Notes under the pieces: generated by a model | What the model was told of the DNA's origin: nothing | Database searches by the model: none | What the model saw: only the letters and a program-made list of their open reading frames with translations | Position numbers and translations under genes: made by a program | Shown here: piece after piece, positions 21,863-30,794 of the stretch | Layout of the letters: the number at the start of each line of letters is the position of its first letter | How positions within the stretch are numbered: the first letter of the stretch is position 1 | DNA from: Thermomicrobium roseum DSM 5159 | Lineage (GTDB): Bacteria; Chloroflexota; Chloroflexia; Thermomicrobiales; Thermomicrobiaceae | Reading direction: 5' to 3' | DNA: 64,000 nt | NCBI RefSeq assembly: GCF_000021685.1 | Contig: NC_011961.1 | Coordinates: 310,001-374,000, forward strand

Positions 21863-23072
21863 TCCGAACCGGCAGCGGGTGAGGGGAGCGGGGTGGGAAG
21901 CGGCGTGGGGTGGTGGAGTGGGCTGCCGGTCGCGGCTCGTCCGGTGCGAGGGAGGAGCGGCGGGGCTGGGGGGCTGGTGTGGGCGCCGTGCACAGAAGCG
22001 GACGAGCCGGAGTGGGCGCGCTGCCCACTCCGGCTTGCTGGGGTGCCTGGGGGATGGTCAGTGCGGGGTCGCGGCGCGCTCGCGCTTGTCCATGACGGCG
22101 GTGGAATGGCCGGCATCGAGGCGGGCGGCGGGGTCGAGGAAGACGACGGCGTGGTTGACGGCGGTGATGGCTTCGGCGACGCCGGTGGCGATCAGCTTGA
22201 ACTTGCCGGGGTAGGTGGCGACGTCACCAGCGGCGAAGACGCCGGGGAGGCCGGTGCTCATGGTGCGGGGATCGACGACGATGCTGTTGCGCTCGATGGT
22301 AAGGCCCCAGGCGGTGAGGGGGCCGAGGTCGGCGGCGAAGCCGATGGCGACGATGAGGGCCTGGGCGGGGAGGGTCCGTTCCTCGCCGGTGCGGGTCTGA
22401 TGGATCACCACGTGCTCGAGCCAGGTGTTGCCGCGGACCTCCTTGACTTCCCAGAAGGGGTAGTAGAGGGTGACGGGGGCCTGATGAAGTTGCTGGACGG
22501 AGCGCTCGTGGGCGCGGAACTTGGAGCGGTGGACGAGGGTGGTGGAGCGGGCGAGGGGGGCGAGGGCCAGGGCCCAATCGACGGCGGAATCGCCGCCGCC
22601 GACGACGACCACGTCCTGGTCGCGGAACGACTCGAGGGAGCGGACGAGGTAGGTGACGCCGCGGCCCTCGAAGGTGCGGATGCCGGGGGCGTCGAGGCGT
22701 TTGGGCTCGAAGGAGCCGATACCGGCGCAGATGATGACGGTGCGGGTGTAGTGGGTGGCCTTGTCGGTGGTGAGGCGGTAGTAGCCGTGGTCGGGGAGCC
22801 AGGTGAGGGACTGGGCGGTTTCCTCCAGGCAGGGGACGGCGCCGGTGGAGAGGCCCTGTTCGACGGCGCCGCGGACGTAGTCTTTGGCCAGGACCTTGGG
22901 GAAGCCGGCGACGTCGTAGATGTACTTTTCGGGGTAGACGGCGATGAGCTGGCCGCCCAGTTCGGGGAGGGAGTCGATGATCTTGGTTTTGAGGCCGCGC
23001 ATGCCGGCGTAGAAGGCGGCAAACAACCCGACCGGCCCCCCACCGATGATCGTCGTGTCGAAGACGTCGTGC
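21863..23072. repeat. 1,210-bp direct repeat, copy 2 (reductase gene body plus 3' flank)
   Basis: Matches 2551-3760 at a constant offset of 19,312 bp with no indels. The left boundary is again TCCGAACCGG and the right boundary GACGTCGTGC, after which this copy continues to a short ordinary N-terminus and its own ribosome binding site. Non-coding sequence past the gene is included in the repeat, which argues for a DNA-level event rather than selection on protein sequence. Confidence 0.95.
22007..22033 (-). terminator. Perfect hairpin downstream of reductase copy 2 (possible terminator)
   Basis: CCGGAGTGGGC and GCCCACTCCGG form perfect 11-bp arms around GCGCT, 24 bp past the reductase stop. 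There is no U-run. The position after the stop and conservation in both copies support an RNA-level role such as termination or 3'-end protection. Confidence 0.5.
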
Positions 23073-23080
23073 ACTGCCAT
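22058..23080 (-). CDS. Ferredoxin-NADP(+) reductase, type 2, copy 2
   Basis: 340 aa; the same enzyme as the copy at 2746-3792 apart from the N-terminus (MAVHDVFDT here). About five residues differ in the shared part (GE to AT in TTDK-xx-HYTRT, I to V in VVxVGGG, V to L in WALAxAP, T to A in PAQxLIV). The ATG at 23080 has its own GGAGGTGATGAAACG site, so this looks like the ancestral, independently expressed gene. An in-frame extension to 23821 is a shadow of trkH. Codons are strongly C-ending, giving the plus strand a G-rich look unlike the island genes. Role: NADPH-linked reduction of ferredoxin in central metabolism. Confidence 0.92.
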   Translation of the reverse strand: MAVHDVFDTTIIGGGPVGLFAAFYAGMRGLKTKIIDSLPELGGQLIAVYPEKYIYDVAGFPKVLAKDYVRGAVEQGLSTGAVPCLEETAQSLTWLPDHGYYRLTTDKATHYTRTVIICAGIGSFEPKRLDAPGIRTFEGRGVTYLVRSLESFRDQDVVVVGGGDSAVDWALALAPLARSTTLVHRSKFRAHERSVQQLHQAPVTLYYPFWEVKEVRGNTWLEHVVIHQTRTGEERTLPAQALIVAIGFAADLGPLTAWGLTIERNSIVVDPRTMSTGLPGVFAAGDVATYPGKFKLIATGVAEAITAVNHAVVFLDPAARLDAGHSTAVMDKRERAATPH

Positions 23081-23258
23081 CGTTTCATCACCTCCGCACC
23101 AATCGTGGTGCACCTGTTCCGAACACCATCGGTCGGAAGCAGGTCCCCGCAGGGAACGCACATCGACGATACAGTATAACCTGTTGCGACCGGCGCACGC
23201 TATCCGCGCGCCGAATGGGCGATCGGATAGCCGGCAGGACCGGAGGCGGCGCGCTGAA

Positions 23259-24704
23259 ATGGACCGCGTGCGACACCCCAGTCGACCGCAGGAGCAGGTT
23301 CGCCGGCCGGGTGATCGGGTCGTGCGGCGTGCCGTCGCACCGCGTGAAGCGGTACGCTTGCCCAAACCACGGCAGCCACGACGGCCCCGGCCGATCGCGT
23401 TCCGGCTGGTTCTCGGCTTTGCCGGTTTGATTCTGACCGGAACGCTCCTTTTGAGTCTCCCCTTCGCTGCGGCTGACGGACAGCGCGCCGGAGTGATCGA
23501 TGCGCTCTTCACGGCAACCTCAGCGGTTTGCGTGACAGGGCTCGTGGTCCGCGATACAGCGACGAACTGGAGCGGCTTCGGCCAGGCAGTCATTCTCCTG
23601 CTGATCCAGCTGGGAGGATTCGGCTTCGCAACGAGTGCGACGCTCCTGCTCGCTTTGCTCGGTGTTCGTCCGACGCTGCGTGATCGCTTGGCCTGCGGGA
23701 TGAGTTTGGGCGAAGCGGGACCCGGCGGGGTGGTGCGGCTTTTGCGCCGTCTCGCCGGGCTGACGCTGGCGATCGAAGTAGCCGGTGCGATCGCGCTCTT
23801 GCCCGCTGCTTTGGCTGCCACCGGTTCTCTCGGGAGCGGCCTCTGGTGGGCGGTGTTTCACAGTGTCTCCGCGTTCAACAATGCGGGTTTCGACGTGGTG
23901 GGGGGCTTCCGCTCCCTCACGCCCTACCAGCGGGAACCGCTCGTGCTGGTACCGGTCGCGATCCTGGTGATCCTCGGGGGCCTGAGCTTCGCGGTGATTT
24001 CCGATGTCGTCCGCGAGCGTCGCTGGGGTCGCTTGACGCTGGACAGCAAGCTGGTCCTCGTGACGACAGCGAGCCTGCTCATCACCGGAACGCTCCTTTT
24101 CCTCGCGTTCGAGTGGAGTAACCCGCGTACCTTGGGACCACTTCCTTGGCCGGACAAGGTTCTGAACGCCTTCTTCCATGCGGTCGTGCCGCGCACCGCC
24201 GGCTTCAACTCGCTGGATGTCGCGCACCTGAACGATGAATCGCTTTTCGTGACGATCGGGCTGATGTTCGTCGGAGGAGCCAGTGGGTCGTTCGCGGGGG
24301 GCATCAAGGTGCAGAGTTTCGCGGTCCTGCTCCTCGCGGTGTGGGCGGTTCTCCGGGGCCGCCCGCACGTGGCTGCCTTCGGTCGGGAGGTCGCGAGCGA
24401 GTTCGTCTTCCGCGCGATGGCGATCGCCTTGCTCGCAGTGGCACTCGTGTTTTTGGCCAGTTTCGTGATCTCGCTGATCGAGCCGTTCGGGTTACTCGCG
24501 ATCTGGTTCGAGACGACCTCGGCCTTTGGGACGGTCGGCTTGAGCACGGGGATCACGCCGCAGTTGCACGACGCGAGCAAGGTGGTGCTCGTCGCGACGA
24601 TGTTCGCCGGGCGATTGGGGCCGCTCACGTTGGCGCTCGCCTTGGCGGAGCGGGCGCGGCCAGAGCCGATCCGCTATGCTCGGACAGCGATCGCACTCGG
24701 CTGA
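23259..24704 (+). CDS. TrkH/KtrB-type potassium uptake channel subunit 1
   Basis: 481-aa membrane protein with four M1-P-M2 repeats. All four selectivity-loop glycines are in standard context: TSAVCVTGLVV, SAFNNAGFDVV, VPRTAGFNSLD and TSAFGTVGLSTG. A basic cytoplasmic N-terminus of about 45 residues holds VRRPGDRVVRR. I place the start at 23259 (GGAGG 13 bp before); an open frame reaches back to 23046 over the reductase promoter. The divergent reductase gene is upstream. A second TrkH-type gene and trkA follow, giving a Trk/Ktr uptake system that moves K+ with Na+ or H+ under TrkA gating. Confidence 0.9.
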   Translation: MDRVRHPSRPQEQVRRPGDRVVRRAVAPREAVRLPKPRQPRRPRPIAFRLVLGFAGLILTGTLLLSLPFAAADGQRAGVIDALFTATSAVCVTGLVVRDTATNWSGFGQAVILLLIQLGGFGFATSATLLLALLGVRPTLRDRLACGMSLGEAGPGGVVRLLRRLAGLTLAIEVAGAIALLPAALAATGSLGSGLWWAVFHSVSAFNNAGFDVVGGFRSLTPYQREPLVLVPVAILVILGGLSFAVISDVVRERRWGRLTLDSKLVLVTTASLLITGTLLFLAFEWSNPRTLGPLPWPDKVLNAFFHAVVPRTAGFNSLDVAHLNDESLFVTIGLMFVGGASGSFAGGIKVQSFAVLLLAVWAVLRGRPHVAAFGREVASEFVFRAMAIALLAVALVFLASFVISLIEPFGLLAIWFETTSAFGTVGLSTGITPQLHDASKVVLVATMFAGRLGPLTLALALAERARPEPIRYARTAIALG

Positions 24705-24838
24705 TTGGCATGGTCGCCGTCGCTGCACCCACCGCTTCCTGGCCTCGTCCTGCAGGGTTGACGGGCACAGAGAACGTGCGTAGGCTTCAGGACGCGTCCG
24801 GTTTGGAGCGATGACCGGCGCGAGAACGGGCATCCACT

Positions 24839-26293
24839 GTGGATGGTTCACCTCGGCCAACGCATCCGAGTCGCCCCCGATCAGGAGTGCGGCGTCCCGG
24901 AGATCGCATTGTCCGCCGCGAACCGTTGCCGAGCGAAGTGATCCGGCTCCGTCTCGTGCCGCGTCGCCGGATCACGCTTCCCCTGCTCGTGGTCCTGTGG
25001 CTCATCCTGGGTGGAGCAGTGATGATCGGTATGCTGCTGCTGCGCTGGCCGGCGACCTGGCAGCATGCCGAGGGACCATCGTGGTGGGAAGCGTTTTTCA
25101 CTGCCCTGTCCGCGACGTGTACGGCTGGCTTTGCTCCCCTGGATGTGGCGACGACCTGGAACCGCTGGGGCCAGCTGGTGATCCTGCTGCTCGTCGAGGC
25201 TGGCGGCTTGGCCTATGTCGCGATAGCGGTCCTCCTGCTGTCAGGGATCGTGCGGCGCACGACCGTCTACGAAGCGCACCACGTACTCGGAATGCGGCTC
25301 GGGGAGGAGCAGCTCGGTGAACTCTGGCCGCTCGTCCGTCGCCTGCTGGTCGCGACACTCCTCGTCCAGTTCGGTGGCATGCTGCTCCTCTTGCCAGCGA
25401 GCTGGCGGGAACACCAAGACGGTGCTTCTGCGCTGTGGTGGGCCATGGCGACGGCAGTCACGGCTTTTCACAACGCTGGTTTCGATTTCGAGCCGGGCTA
25501 CCGCGGATTGGCCGCGTATCAGCGTGACTGGGGGGTAGTGCTTCCGGTCGCCATGCTGGTGCTCATCGGATCGATCGGCTTTCCGACGCTCTCGGATCTC
25601 GTAACGCGGCGCTCCTGGCGCCGGCTCTATCCAGATACGCGACTCGTGCTGGTGACGACCGCGCTTCTGCTTTCGATCGGGACACTGGGGATCTGGTTTC
25701 TGGAGCGCTCGAATGCGGCGACACTAGCCGGTGTACCGTGGTATCAACAACTGCTCGACGCCTTTTCGGTGGCGGTGAGCCGGACCGGTGGCCCACGGGT
25801 GATCGATACGCGGATGCTGGGAGAAGAGACGTCGTTCTTACTCGGGGGGCTGACATTCATCGGTGGGGCGAGCGGCTCAGTCGCTGGCGGCGTGAAAGTC
25901 CAAACGTTCAGCTTGCTCCTCTTGGCGATTCTGGCGACGATCCGTGGCAGCCAACGAGTCGTCGCTTTTAGCCGCGAGGTGCCGGATCGCCAGGTCTTCC
26001 GTGCCCTGTCCATCGCGGTGTTCGCGCTCTCGGTGACGTTCGCTGGGACAGTCTGGCTCGCCTTTCTCGTTCCCTACACATTGCCGGTGATCTGGCTGTT
26101 GGTCGTCCAGGCTTTCAGCTTGGCGGGCGCCGAAAGCGAACTCCTGGCTGCACTGGGAACGCCCGGTCAGCTCGTGCTGGCGTTCCTGATCGTCCTGGGA
26201 CGCTTCGGCCCGCTCGGGTTGGCGCTGATCTTCGCGACGCAGGTTCCGCGGGAAACGGTGCATTACGCTCGAGAAACGGTGCGACTGGGCTAG
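24839..26293 (+). CDS. TrkH/KtrB-type potassium uptake protein 2
   Basis: 484 aa, paralogue of the preceding gene with the same overall plan. It shares a basic N-terminal motif (VRRPGDRIVRRE) at the same distance from the first helix. Loops 1 and 2 are normal (SATCTAGFAPL, TAFHNAGFDFE), but loops 3 and 4 have changed surroundings (SRTGGPRVID instead of PRTAGFN; QAFSLAGAESELL instead of SAFGTVGLSTG). The glycines remain. The ATG at 24839 lacks a strong ribosome site. It lies 134 bp after the first gene and 9 bp before trkA, so all three are probably co-transcribed. Confidence 0.88.
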   Translation: MDGSPRPTHPSRPRSGVRRPGDRIVRREPLPSEVIRLRLVPRRRITLPLLVVLWLILGGAVMIGMLLLRWPATWQHAEGPSWWEAFFTALSATCTAGFAPLDVATTWNRWGQLVILLLVEAGGLAYVAIAVLLLSGIVRRTTVYEAHHVLGMRLGEEQLGELWPLVRRLLVATLLVQFGGMLLLLPASWREHQDGASALWWAMATAVTAFHNAGFDFEPGYRGLAAYQRDWGVVLPVAMLVLIGSIGFPTLSDLVTRRSWRRLYPDTRLVLVTTALLLSIGTLGIWFLERSNAATLAGVPWYQQLLDAFSVAVSRTGGPRVIDTRMLGEETSFLLGGLTFIGGASGSVAGGVKVQTFSLLLLAILATIRGSQRVVAFSREVPDRQVFRALSIAVFALSVTFAGTVWLAFLVPYTLPVIWLLVVQAFSLAGAESELLAALGTPGQLVLAFLIVLGRFGPLGLALIFATQVPRETVHYARETVRLG

Positions 26294-26302
26294 GGGGTGG
26301 GG

Positions 26303-26953
26303 ATGCGGAAACAGTTCATGGTCCTCGGTGTCGGTCGATTCGGCAGTGCCGTCGCGATCGAGCTCGAGCGACTCGGGCACGAGGTCTTGGCGATCGATCG
26401 ATCCGAGCGGGCTATCGAGGCAGTAGCCGACTATGTGACGCACGCGGTCACGGCGGATGTCACCGATCTGGAGGTGCTCCGAACGCTCGGGGCGCAGGAT
26501 TTCGACGCTGCCGTGGTCGCGATCGGGGCAGACGAGCGCTCGAGTATCATGGCGACGGTACTGCTCAAGAAGCTCGGCGTCCGCTTCGTCCTCGCCAAGG
26601 CGCAGAACCAGCTGCACGGCGATATTCTGACGATGGTCGGCGCCGACCGCGTGGTCTATCCGGAGCGCGAGACAGGCATTCGGGTCGCTCATAGTCTGAC
26701 GATGCCGCTGGCGAAAGATTATTTCGACGTCGGACCAGGTTATGGTCTTGCCAAAGTAGTGGTCGATCAGCGGATGGCGGGCAAGACACTGGCAGAACTG
26801 GACCTGCGAGAGCGGTTCGGGGTCACGCCGCTTTTCCTCCGGCGCGGTGATCGCGTCATCATGAACCCTCACCGCGAGGAACGCTTGCAAGTCGGTGATG
26901 AGCTGACGATCGCTGGCCGAGACGAGCAGCTGCAGCAGGTGCTGCTGCTCTAG
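26303..26953 (+). CDS. TrkA/KtrA potassium uptake regulatory protein
   Basis: 216 aa, one RCK unit. The N-terminal Rossmann domain begins QFMVLGVGRFGSAVAIELE (GxGxxG nucleotide site) and the acidic end of strand 2 is VLAIDRSERAIEAV. The TrkA-C domain follows from about residue 135 (AKVVVDQRMAGKTLAELDL). I choose ATG 26303 over GTG 26297 because of its spacing from AGGGGG. It binds nucleotide on the cytoplasmic face and gates the adjacent channel. A single TrkA gene must serve both TrkH proteins. Confidence 0.92.
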   Translation: MRKQFMVLGVGRFGSAVAIELERLGHEVLAIDRSERAIEAVADYVTHAVTADVTDLEVLRTLGAQDFDAAVVAIGADERSSIMATVLLKKLGVRFVLAKAQNQLHGDILTMVGADRVVYPERETGIRVAHSLTMPLAKDYFDVGPGYGLAKVVVDQRMAGKTLAELDLRERFGVTPLFLRRGDRVIMNPHREERLQVGDELTIAGRDEQLQQVLLL

Positions 26954-27005
26954 CGTGATCGGAGGAACCAGCGGTGCGGAGGACAGGAAAAGGCGAGGTG
27001 ACATC

Positions 27006-27785
27006 ATGAAGTTGGCGCGGATTCTCGTCGATGGGACGCCGACTGCAGTGGTCGTCGAGGACGGAGTGGCCTACGAGGCACACGGTGACTGGTTCGTTGG
27101 CGAGCCACGCCGTGGACGAGAACTCGGGCTCTTCGAAGCGTTCACGGTGCTCCCACCGGTCGAGCGGCCGAGCAAGATCGTCGCGGTGGGGCTGAATTAT
27201 GCGGCGCACGTGACCGAGAACGACCCCAGCCGAAAGATCCCAGACGAGCCGGTGCTGTTCCTCAAGCCACCCAGTGCCTTGCTCGGCCACGGCGGAACGA
27301 TTCTCCTTCCACCAGGGAACCGGATCGACTACGAGGCAGAACTGTGCCTCGTCATCGGGCGGCGGGAGCAGCGCGTGCCGGAACCGTCCGCACTCGACTA
27401 TGTACTCGGGTACACGTGCGGCAACGATGTGAGTCACCGTGACCTGCAATACAAGGACGGGCAATGGGTGCGGGGAAAGGGGTTCGACACGTTTTGCCCG
27501 CTCGGCCCGTGGATCGAAACGGAACTCGATCCCAGTGATCTCGCCATCGTCTCGCGTCTGAACGGAGAACCCCGCCAGAACAGCCGGACAAGCCAGATGC
27601 TCTTTCCCCCCGCCTTTCTCGTTTCCTTCATTTCACAGGTCATGACGCTCGAGCCGGGTGATGTGATCATGACGGGGACACCGTACGGGGTCGGTCCCAT
27701 GGTTCCTGGCGACGTGATCGAGGTGGAGATCGAGGGGATCGGCGTGCTCCGGAACCTGGTTGGTGCGCGCGAAGACCGTCGTTGA
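27006..27785 (+). CDS. Fumarylacetoacetate hydrolase (FAH) family protein
   Basis: 259 aa. Family hallmarks: KIVAVGLNYAAH, a pair of metal glutamates in DYEAELCLVIG, GYTCGNDVSHRDLQ (Asp ligand), KGFDTFCPLGPW, and PGDVIMTGTPYGVGP. Start ATG at 27006 is preceded by GAGGTGAC. Members include acylpyruvases, 2-hydroxyhepta-2,4-diene-1,7-dioate isomerases and oxaloacetate decarboxylases. It lies outside the repeat-bounded island, so a link with the aromatic pathway is only possible, not shown. It overlaps nothing and is followed 10 bp later by the HD-domain gene. Confidence 0.9.
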   Translation: MKLARILVDGTPTAVVVEDGVAYEAHGDWFVGEPRRGRELGLFEAFTVLPPVERPSKIVAVGLNYAAHVTENDPSRKIPDEPVLFLKPPSALLGHGGTILLPPGNRIDYEAELCLVIGRREQRVPEPSALDYVLGYTCGNDVSHRDLQYKDGQWVRGKGFDTFCPLGPWIETELDPSDLAIVSRLNGEPRQNSRTSQMLFPPAFLVSFISQVMTLEPGDVIMTGTPYGVGPMVPGDVIEVEIEGIGVLRNLVGAREDRR

Positions 27786-27795
27786 GGAGGGTGCG

Positions 27796-28428
27796 GTGGC
27801 CGAGTCACCGGACTGGCTTCGCTTTTTCTCGTTGATCGGCCGCCTGAAGACGCTCCGCCGGCAAGGTTGGATCGATCGTGGTGTGCACGAGCCGGAGTCG
27901 GTCGCGGACCACAGCTTCCGGCTGGCGCTCATGGCGTGGGTGCTGGCACAGGTGCGTCCCGACTTGAATGCCGAGCGTGCGGCGGTCATCGCGCTCGTCC
28001 ACGATGTCGCGGAGGCGATCGCTGGTGACTGGACGCCCTTCGATGCAGCGTTGCGCGCGGGGGCCGACCGTCAGCGACTCTTCCGGCAGCGACCACGTTA
28101 CGATCCGGAGGCAGAAGCGCAGAAGGCGGCAGCCGAGCGTGCGGCGCTCCAGGAGTTGGCGGAGTTGCTCCCAGCGTCGGTCGGGCAGCGCTTGCTCCAG
28201 ACGTGGGAAGAGTACGAGACGGGTCATTCCGCCGAAGGGCGCTTCGTGCGTCAGCTGGACAAGATCGAGACCGTCTGGCAAGCGCTCGAGTATCGGGCAC
28301 GGCAACCTGAGCTGATCGTCGACTCGTTCGTCCTCGGGGCACTCGAGGAGGTGACCGATCCGGCCCTGCGCGACCTCCTGGTGGCAGCCCTCGCCGCAGC
28401 AGGTTGGAGCGTGTCCGAAGGGGCCTGA
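27796..28428 (+). CDS. HD-domain phosphohydrolase (YfbR-like 5'-nucleotidase family)
   Basis: 210 aa. The metal motif is H...HD...D: EPESVADHSFRLALMA, then ALVHDVAEAIAGDWTP, with a later aspartate in RQLDKIETVWQALEY. This arrangement fits YfbR/HDDC2-type deoxyribonucleoside 5'-monophosphatases (about 200 aa). GTG start at 27796 after GAGGAGG is chosen; an earlier ATG at 27760 would overlap the FAH gene. The likely role is nucleotide-pool cleaning. Confidence 0.85.
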   Translation: MAESPDWLRFFSLIGRLKTLRRQGWIDRGVHEPESVADHSFRLALMAWVLAQVRPDLNAERAAVIALVHDVAEAIAGDWTPFDAALRAGADRQRLFRQRPRYDPEAEAQKAAAERAALQELAELLPASVGQRLLQTWEEYETGHSAEGRFVRQLDKIETVWQALEYRARQPELIVDSFVLGALEEVTDPALRDLLVAALAAAGWSVSEGA

Positions 28429-28472
28429 AGGACGGAGCCGGCTCGCGTGCGACCCGACGAAAGGAGGGGGCG

Positions 28473-29810
28473 ATGCCGCTGCTGGGCGAGTTCGTGATCA
28501 TCCTGGCGTTGCTGGCTCTGAACGGCTATCTCGCGGCAGCGGAGATCGCGGTCGTCTCGGTGCGCCGGGCTCATCTCCACGCCTTGGCCGAGGAGGGCGA
28601 CGCTGCTGCTCGGCTCGTCTTGCGACTGCTCGAGCAGCCTTCCCGATTGCTCGCGACGATCCAGGTCGGTGTGACGCTGGCGACCTTCTTCACCTCAGCG
28701 GTCGGAGCTGTCTCGCTGGCCGAGCCACTGGGGACCGCGCTCGCGCGCCTGCCGATCGGCAGAGACCAGGCCGCGGCGATGGCGCTCGTCATGGTGACGG
28801 TCAGTCTCTCGTTTACCAGTATCGTGCTCGGTGAGCTGGTCCCCAAGACACTCGCAGTGCAGCACGCTGAACGGCTCGCGCTGCTCAGTGCGCGACCGCT
28901 GGCCTGGCTGGCTCGGATCGCGGCGCCGATCGTGTGGTTGCTTTCCGGCGCGACGAATGTCGTTCTGCGGGTACTGGGTGTCCGGCATCCTGGTCGGGTG
29001 CCGAGCGTGACGCGCGAAGAGCTCTTGACGCTCCTGGACGTGGCGGCGAGCGAAGGAGCGGTCAGTCGCGAGGAGGCTCGCCTCGTCGAGGACGCGTTCG
29101 AGTTCGGGGAAATTACCGTACGGACCGTCATGATTCCGCGCGTCGATATGGTCACTGTGCCCGCGGATGCTCCACTCGAGCAGGCGGTCGAGCAGTTCTT
29201 CCGGACCGGACTGTCGCGTCTACCGGTCGTCGGGGAATCGCCGGACGACGTCCGGGGTATCCTCTATGTCAAAGATGTGTTTCGCATCGTGTGGCAGCAG
29301 CCGGAAGCGAGGACGCAGCCCTGCCACCGCTTCGCGCGTCCGGCCGTCTATGTCCCTGAACATACGCCAGCCCGACAGGCGTTGCGCCTGCTCCGGATGC
29401 GTCGCACCAAGATCGCCATCGTGGTCGACGAGTTCGGTGGAGTCGCTGGCTTGGTCACGCTCGAGGATCTGCTCGAGCGGATTGTCGGCGAGATCGCGGA
29501 CGAGTTCGATCCGGACTACGAACCATTGCGTGAGATCGCCCCGGGCGTGCTGGAAGTGGATGGGCGCGTCTCGTTGGACGAACTCCTGGATCGGCTGGAG
29601 TTGGACGAGGAAGAGCTCGGTGCCGAGTTCGAGGCGGAATCGGTGGGTGGGGTGATCACCGAGTGCTTGGGCCGCTTCCCAGAGGTCGGTGACGTCGTCA
29701 AACTCGGGTCGCTCGAGCTGGAAGTGCGCTCGATGGAGGGACGCCGGGTCCGACTGGTGCGGGTGACGTATCGACCAGAGTCGCGCGAAGAGACGGGGCT
29801 GGAGAACTGA
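28473..29810 (+). CDS. CNNM/HlyC-CorC family transporter-like protein (DUF21, CBS pair, CorC_HlyC)
   Basis: 445 aa. A DUF21 membrane domain with about four helices (residues 1-190) is followed by a CBS pair (VRTVMIPRVDMVTVPADAPL and EHTPARQALRLLRMRRTKIA) and a C-terminal CorC_HlyC domain (GRVSLDELLDRLELDEEELG). AAAGGAGGGGGCG precedes the ATG. Homologues are implicated in Mg2+/Co2+ efflux or resistance; hemolysin is a historical label. The gene follows the HD gene by 44 bp and ends before a long non-coding gap. Confidence 0.9.
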   Translation: MPLLGEFVIILALLALNGYLAAAEIAVVSVRRAHLHALAEEGDAAARLVLRLLEQPSRLLATIQVGVTLATFFTSAVGAVSLAEPLGTALARLPIGRDQAAAMALVMVTVSLSFTSIVLGELVPKTLAVQHAERLALLSARPLAWLARIAAPIVWLLSGATNVVLRVLGVRHPGRVPSVTREELLTLLDVAASEGAVSREEARLVEDAFEFGEITVRTVMIPRVDMVTVPADAPLEQAVEQFFRTGLSRLPVVGESPDDVRGILYVKDVFRIVWQQPEARTQPCHRFARPAVYVPEHTPARQALRLLRMRRTKIAIVVDEFGGVAGLVTLEDLLERIVGEIADEFDPDYEPLREIAPGVLEVDGRVSLDELLDRLELDEEELGAEFEAESVGGVITECLGRFPEVGDVVKLGSLELEVRSMEGRRVRLVRVTYRPESREETGLEN

Positions 29811-30180
29811 GACGGTTCCGGTCGCGCTCTCATCCCAGACAGGTTAGGACAACGGATGCGATGCTCGCGGCAGGTTGCCGAGGGGTGCTTCTCCCCCGGC
29901 TCGACCGTCGCGGTGCGGCTCCGCGTGACCGGAAAACGTAAATGGTGCGAGACCGGATGCGTCGGCGGAGCACGGGCAGCAGGGTGATTGCGCGCGCTCC
30001 GATCGAGCGTCTTTCCAAGCAGGATCGCGGCGTCCGGCAACGGGGGCGGGCGGACGCGATCGGATAACTCTGCCGGCACGCCGAGGCGTGTTGCAGCGTG
30101 CCGACGGGGTGCGTTTGCCGGTGACGTGCCCTGTGCTTCCTGAGAAGTCGCTGCTCCGAGTTGTCGCCTGGGGTCGCGTC
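29811..30180. other. Non-coding gap after the CNNM gene
   Basis: About 370 bp without a supported gene on either strand. A G/C-rich imperfect stem (CCGAGGGG ... CCCCCGG near 29878-29900) might act as terminator for the upstream gene. No tRNA cloverleaf or known riboswitch core was recognised. Confidence 0.45.
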
Positions 30181-30209
30181 TTGTGTGGAGTCTCTCGTCT
30201 TGCTACACT
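30181..30209 (+). promoter_or_regulatory. Extended -10 promoter upstream of the membrane-anchored NTF2-like gene
   Basis: TTGTGT (30181-30186) and TACACT (30204-30209) are 17 bp apart, and TGC immediately precedes the -10, giving an extended -10 element. The -10 ends 50 bp before the GTG start at 30260. Confidence 0.55.
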
Positions 30210-30259
30210 GCGAGTATCGATCGGCGGTTCGATCGAGTGCCGACCCAGCGAGGTGAGTC

Positions 30260-30754
30260 GTGCAGCAGCCCGGACGGACGATCGTCGGCGTTGCGCTCGC
30301 CCTGCTCGTGCTCGTCGTTGCGACGACGGTCCTCGTGCTGCTCGTCGAGCGCCGAGGCCCCCCACAGTATCCGCCGGACTCACCGGAAGCAGCGGTCATG
30401 ACGTACATCGAAGCGCTGCGTCGCAATGACCCAGAGCAAGTACTCGCTTCGCTTTCCAGCGGAGCCCGACGCGTCCTGGAGCAGCGCGAACGGATCGAAC
30501 CCTACTACGATTTCAAAGCCGAACTCCGTGGTGCGAGCGAAAACTTGCGGACGGCTCGCGTGCGGATCGACGGAGTCGAGATTCGCGGCGAGCGGGCGGT
30601 GGTGACGCTGTCGATCGAGCGGACTAGTGCAGGACTCGAGCCGGGCTTCCCGTTTCCCATCGTCGACGGTGGTTCCTACTCCTATCAGCGGACACTCGTT
30701 CTGGTCCGCGAGGACGGGACGTGGAAAATCGACGAACTCACTTTCTACCTGTGA
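30260..30754 (+). CDS. Membrane-anchored NTF2-like/DUF4878-type hypothetical protein
   Basis: 164 aa. An N-terminal uncleaved signal anchor (about residues 8-29) is followed by an extracytoplasmic domain starting SPEAAVMTYIEALRRNDPEQ. This domain has the alternating helix and strand pattern of DUF4878/NTF2-like lipoprotein domains and ends DGTWKIDELTFYL. GTG start with GAGGTGAG upstream. Followed 40 bp later by the DUF5671 protein, possibly one transcript. No catalytic residues can be named; function unknown. Confidence 0.75.
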   Translation: MQQPGRTIVGVALALLVLVVATTVLVLLVERRGPPQYPPDSPEAAVMTYIEALRRNDPEQVLASLSSGARRVLEQRERIEPYYDFKAELRGASENLRTARVRIDGVEIRGERAVVTLSIERTSAGLEPGFPFPIVDGGSYSYQRTLVLVREDGTWKIDELTFYL

Positions 30755-30794
30755 CACCGGTGCGACCAGCAGGTAAGCCGGGGGAGCGCTGAAC

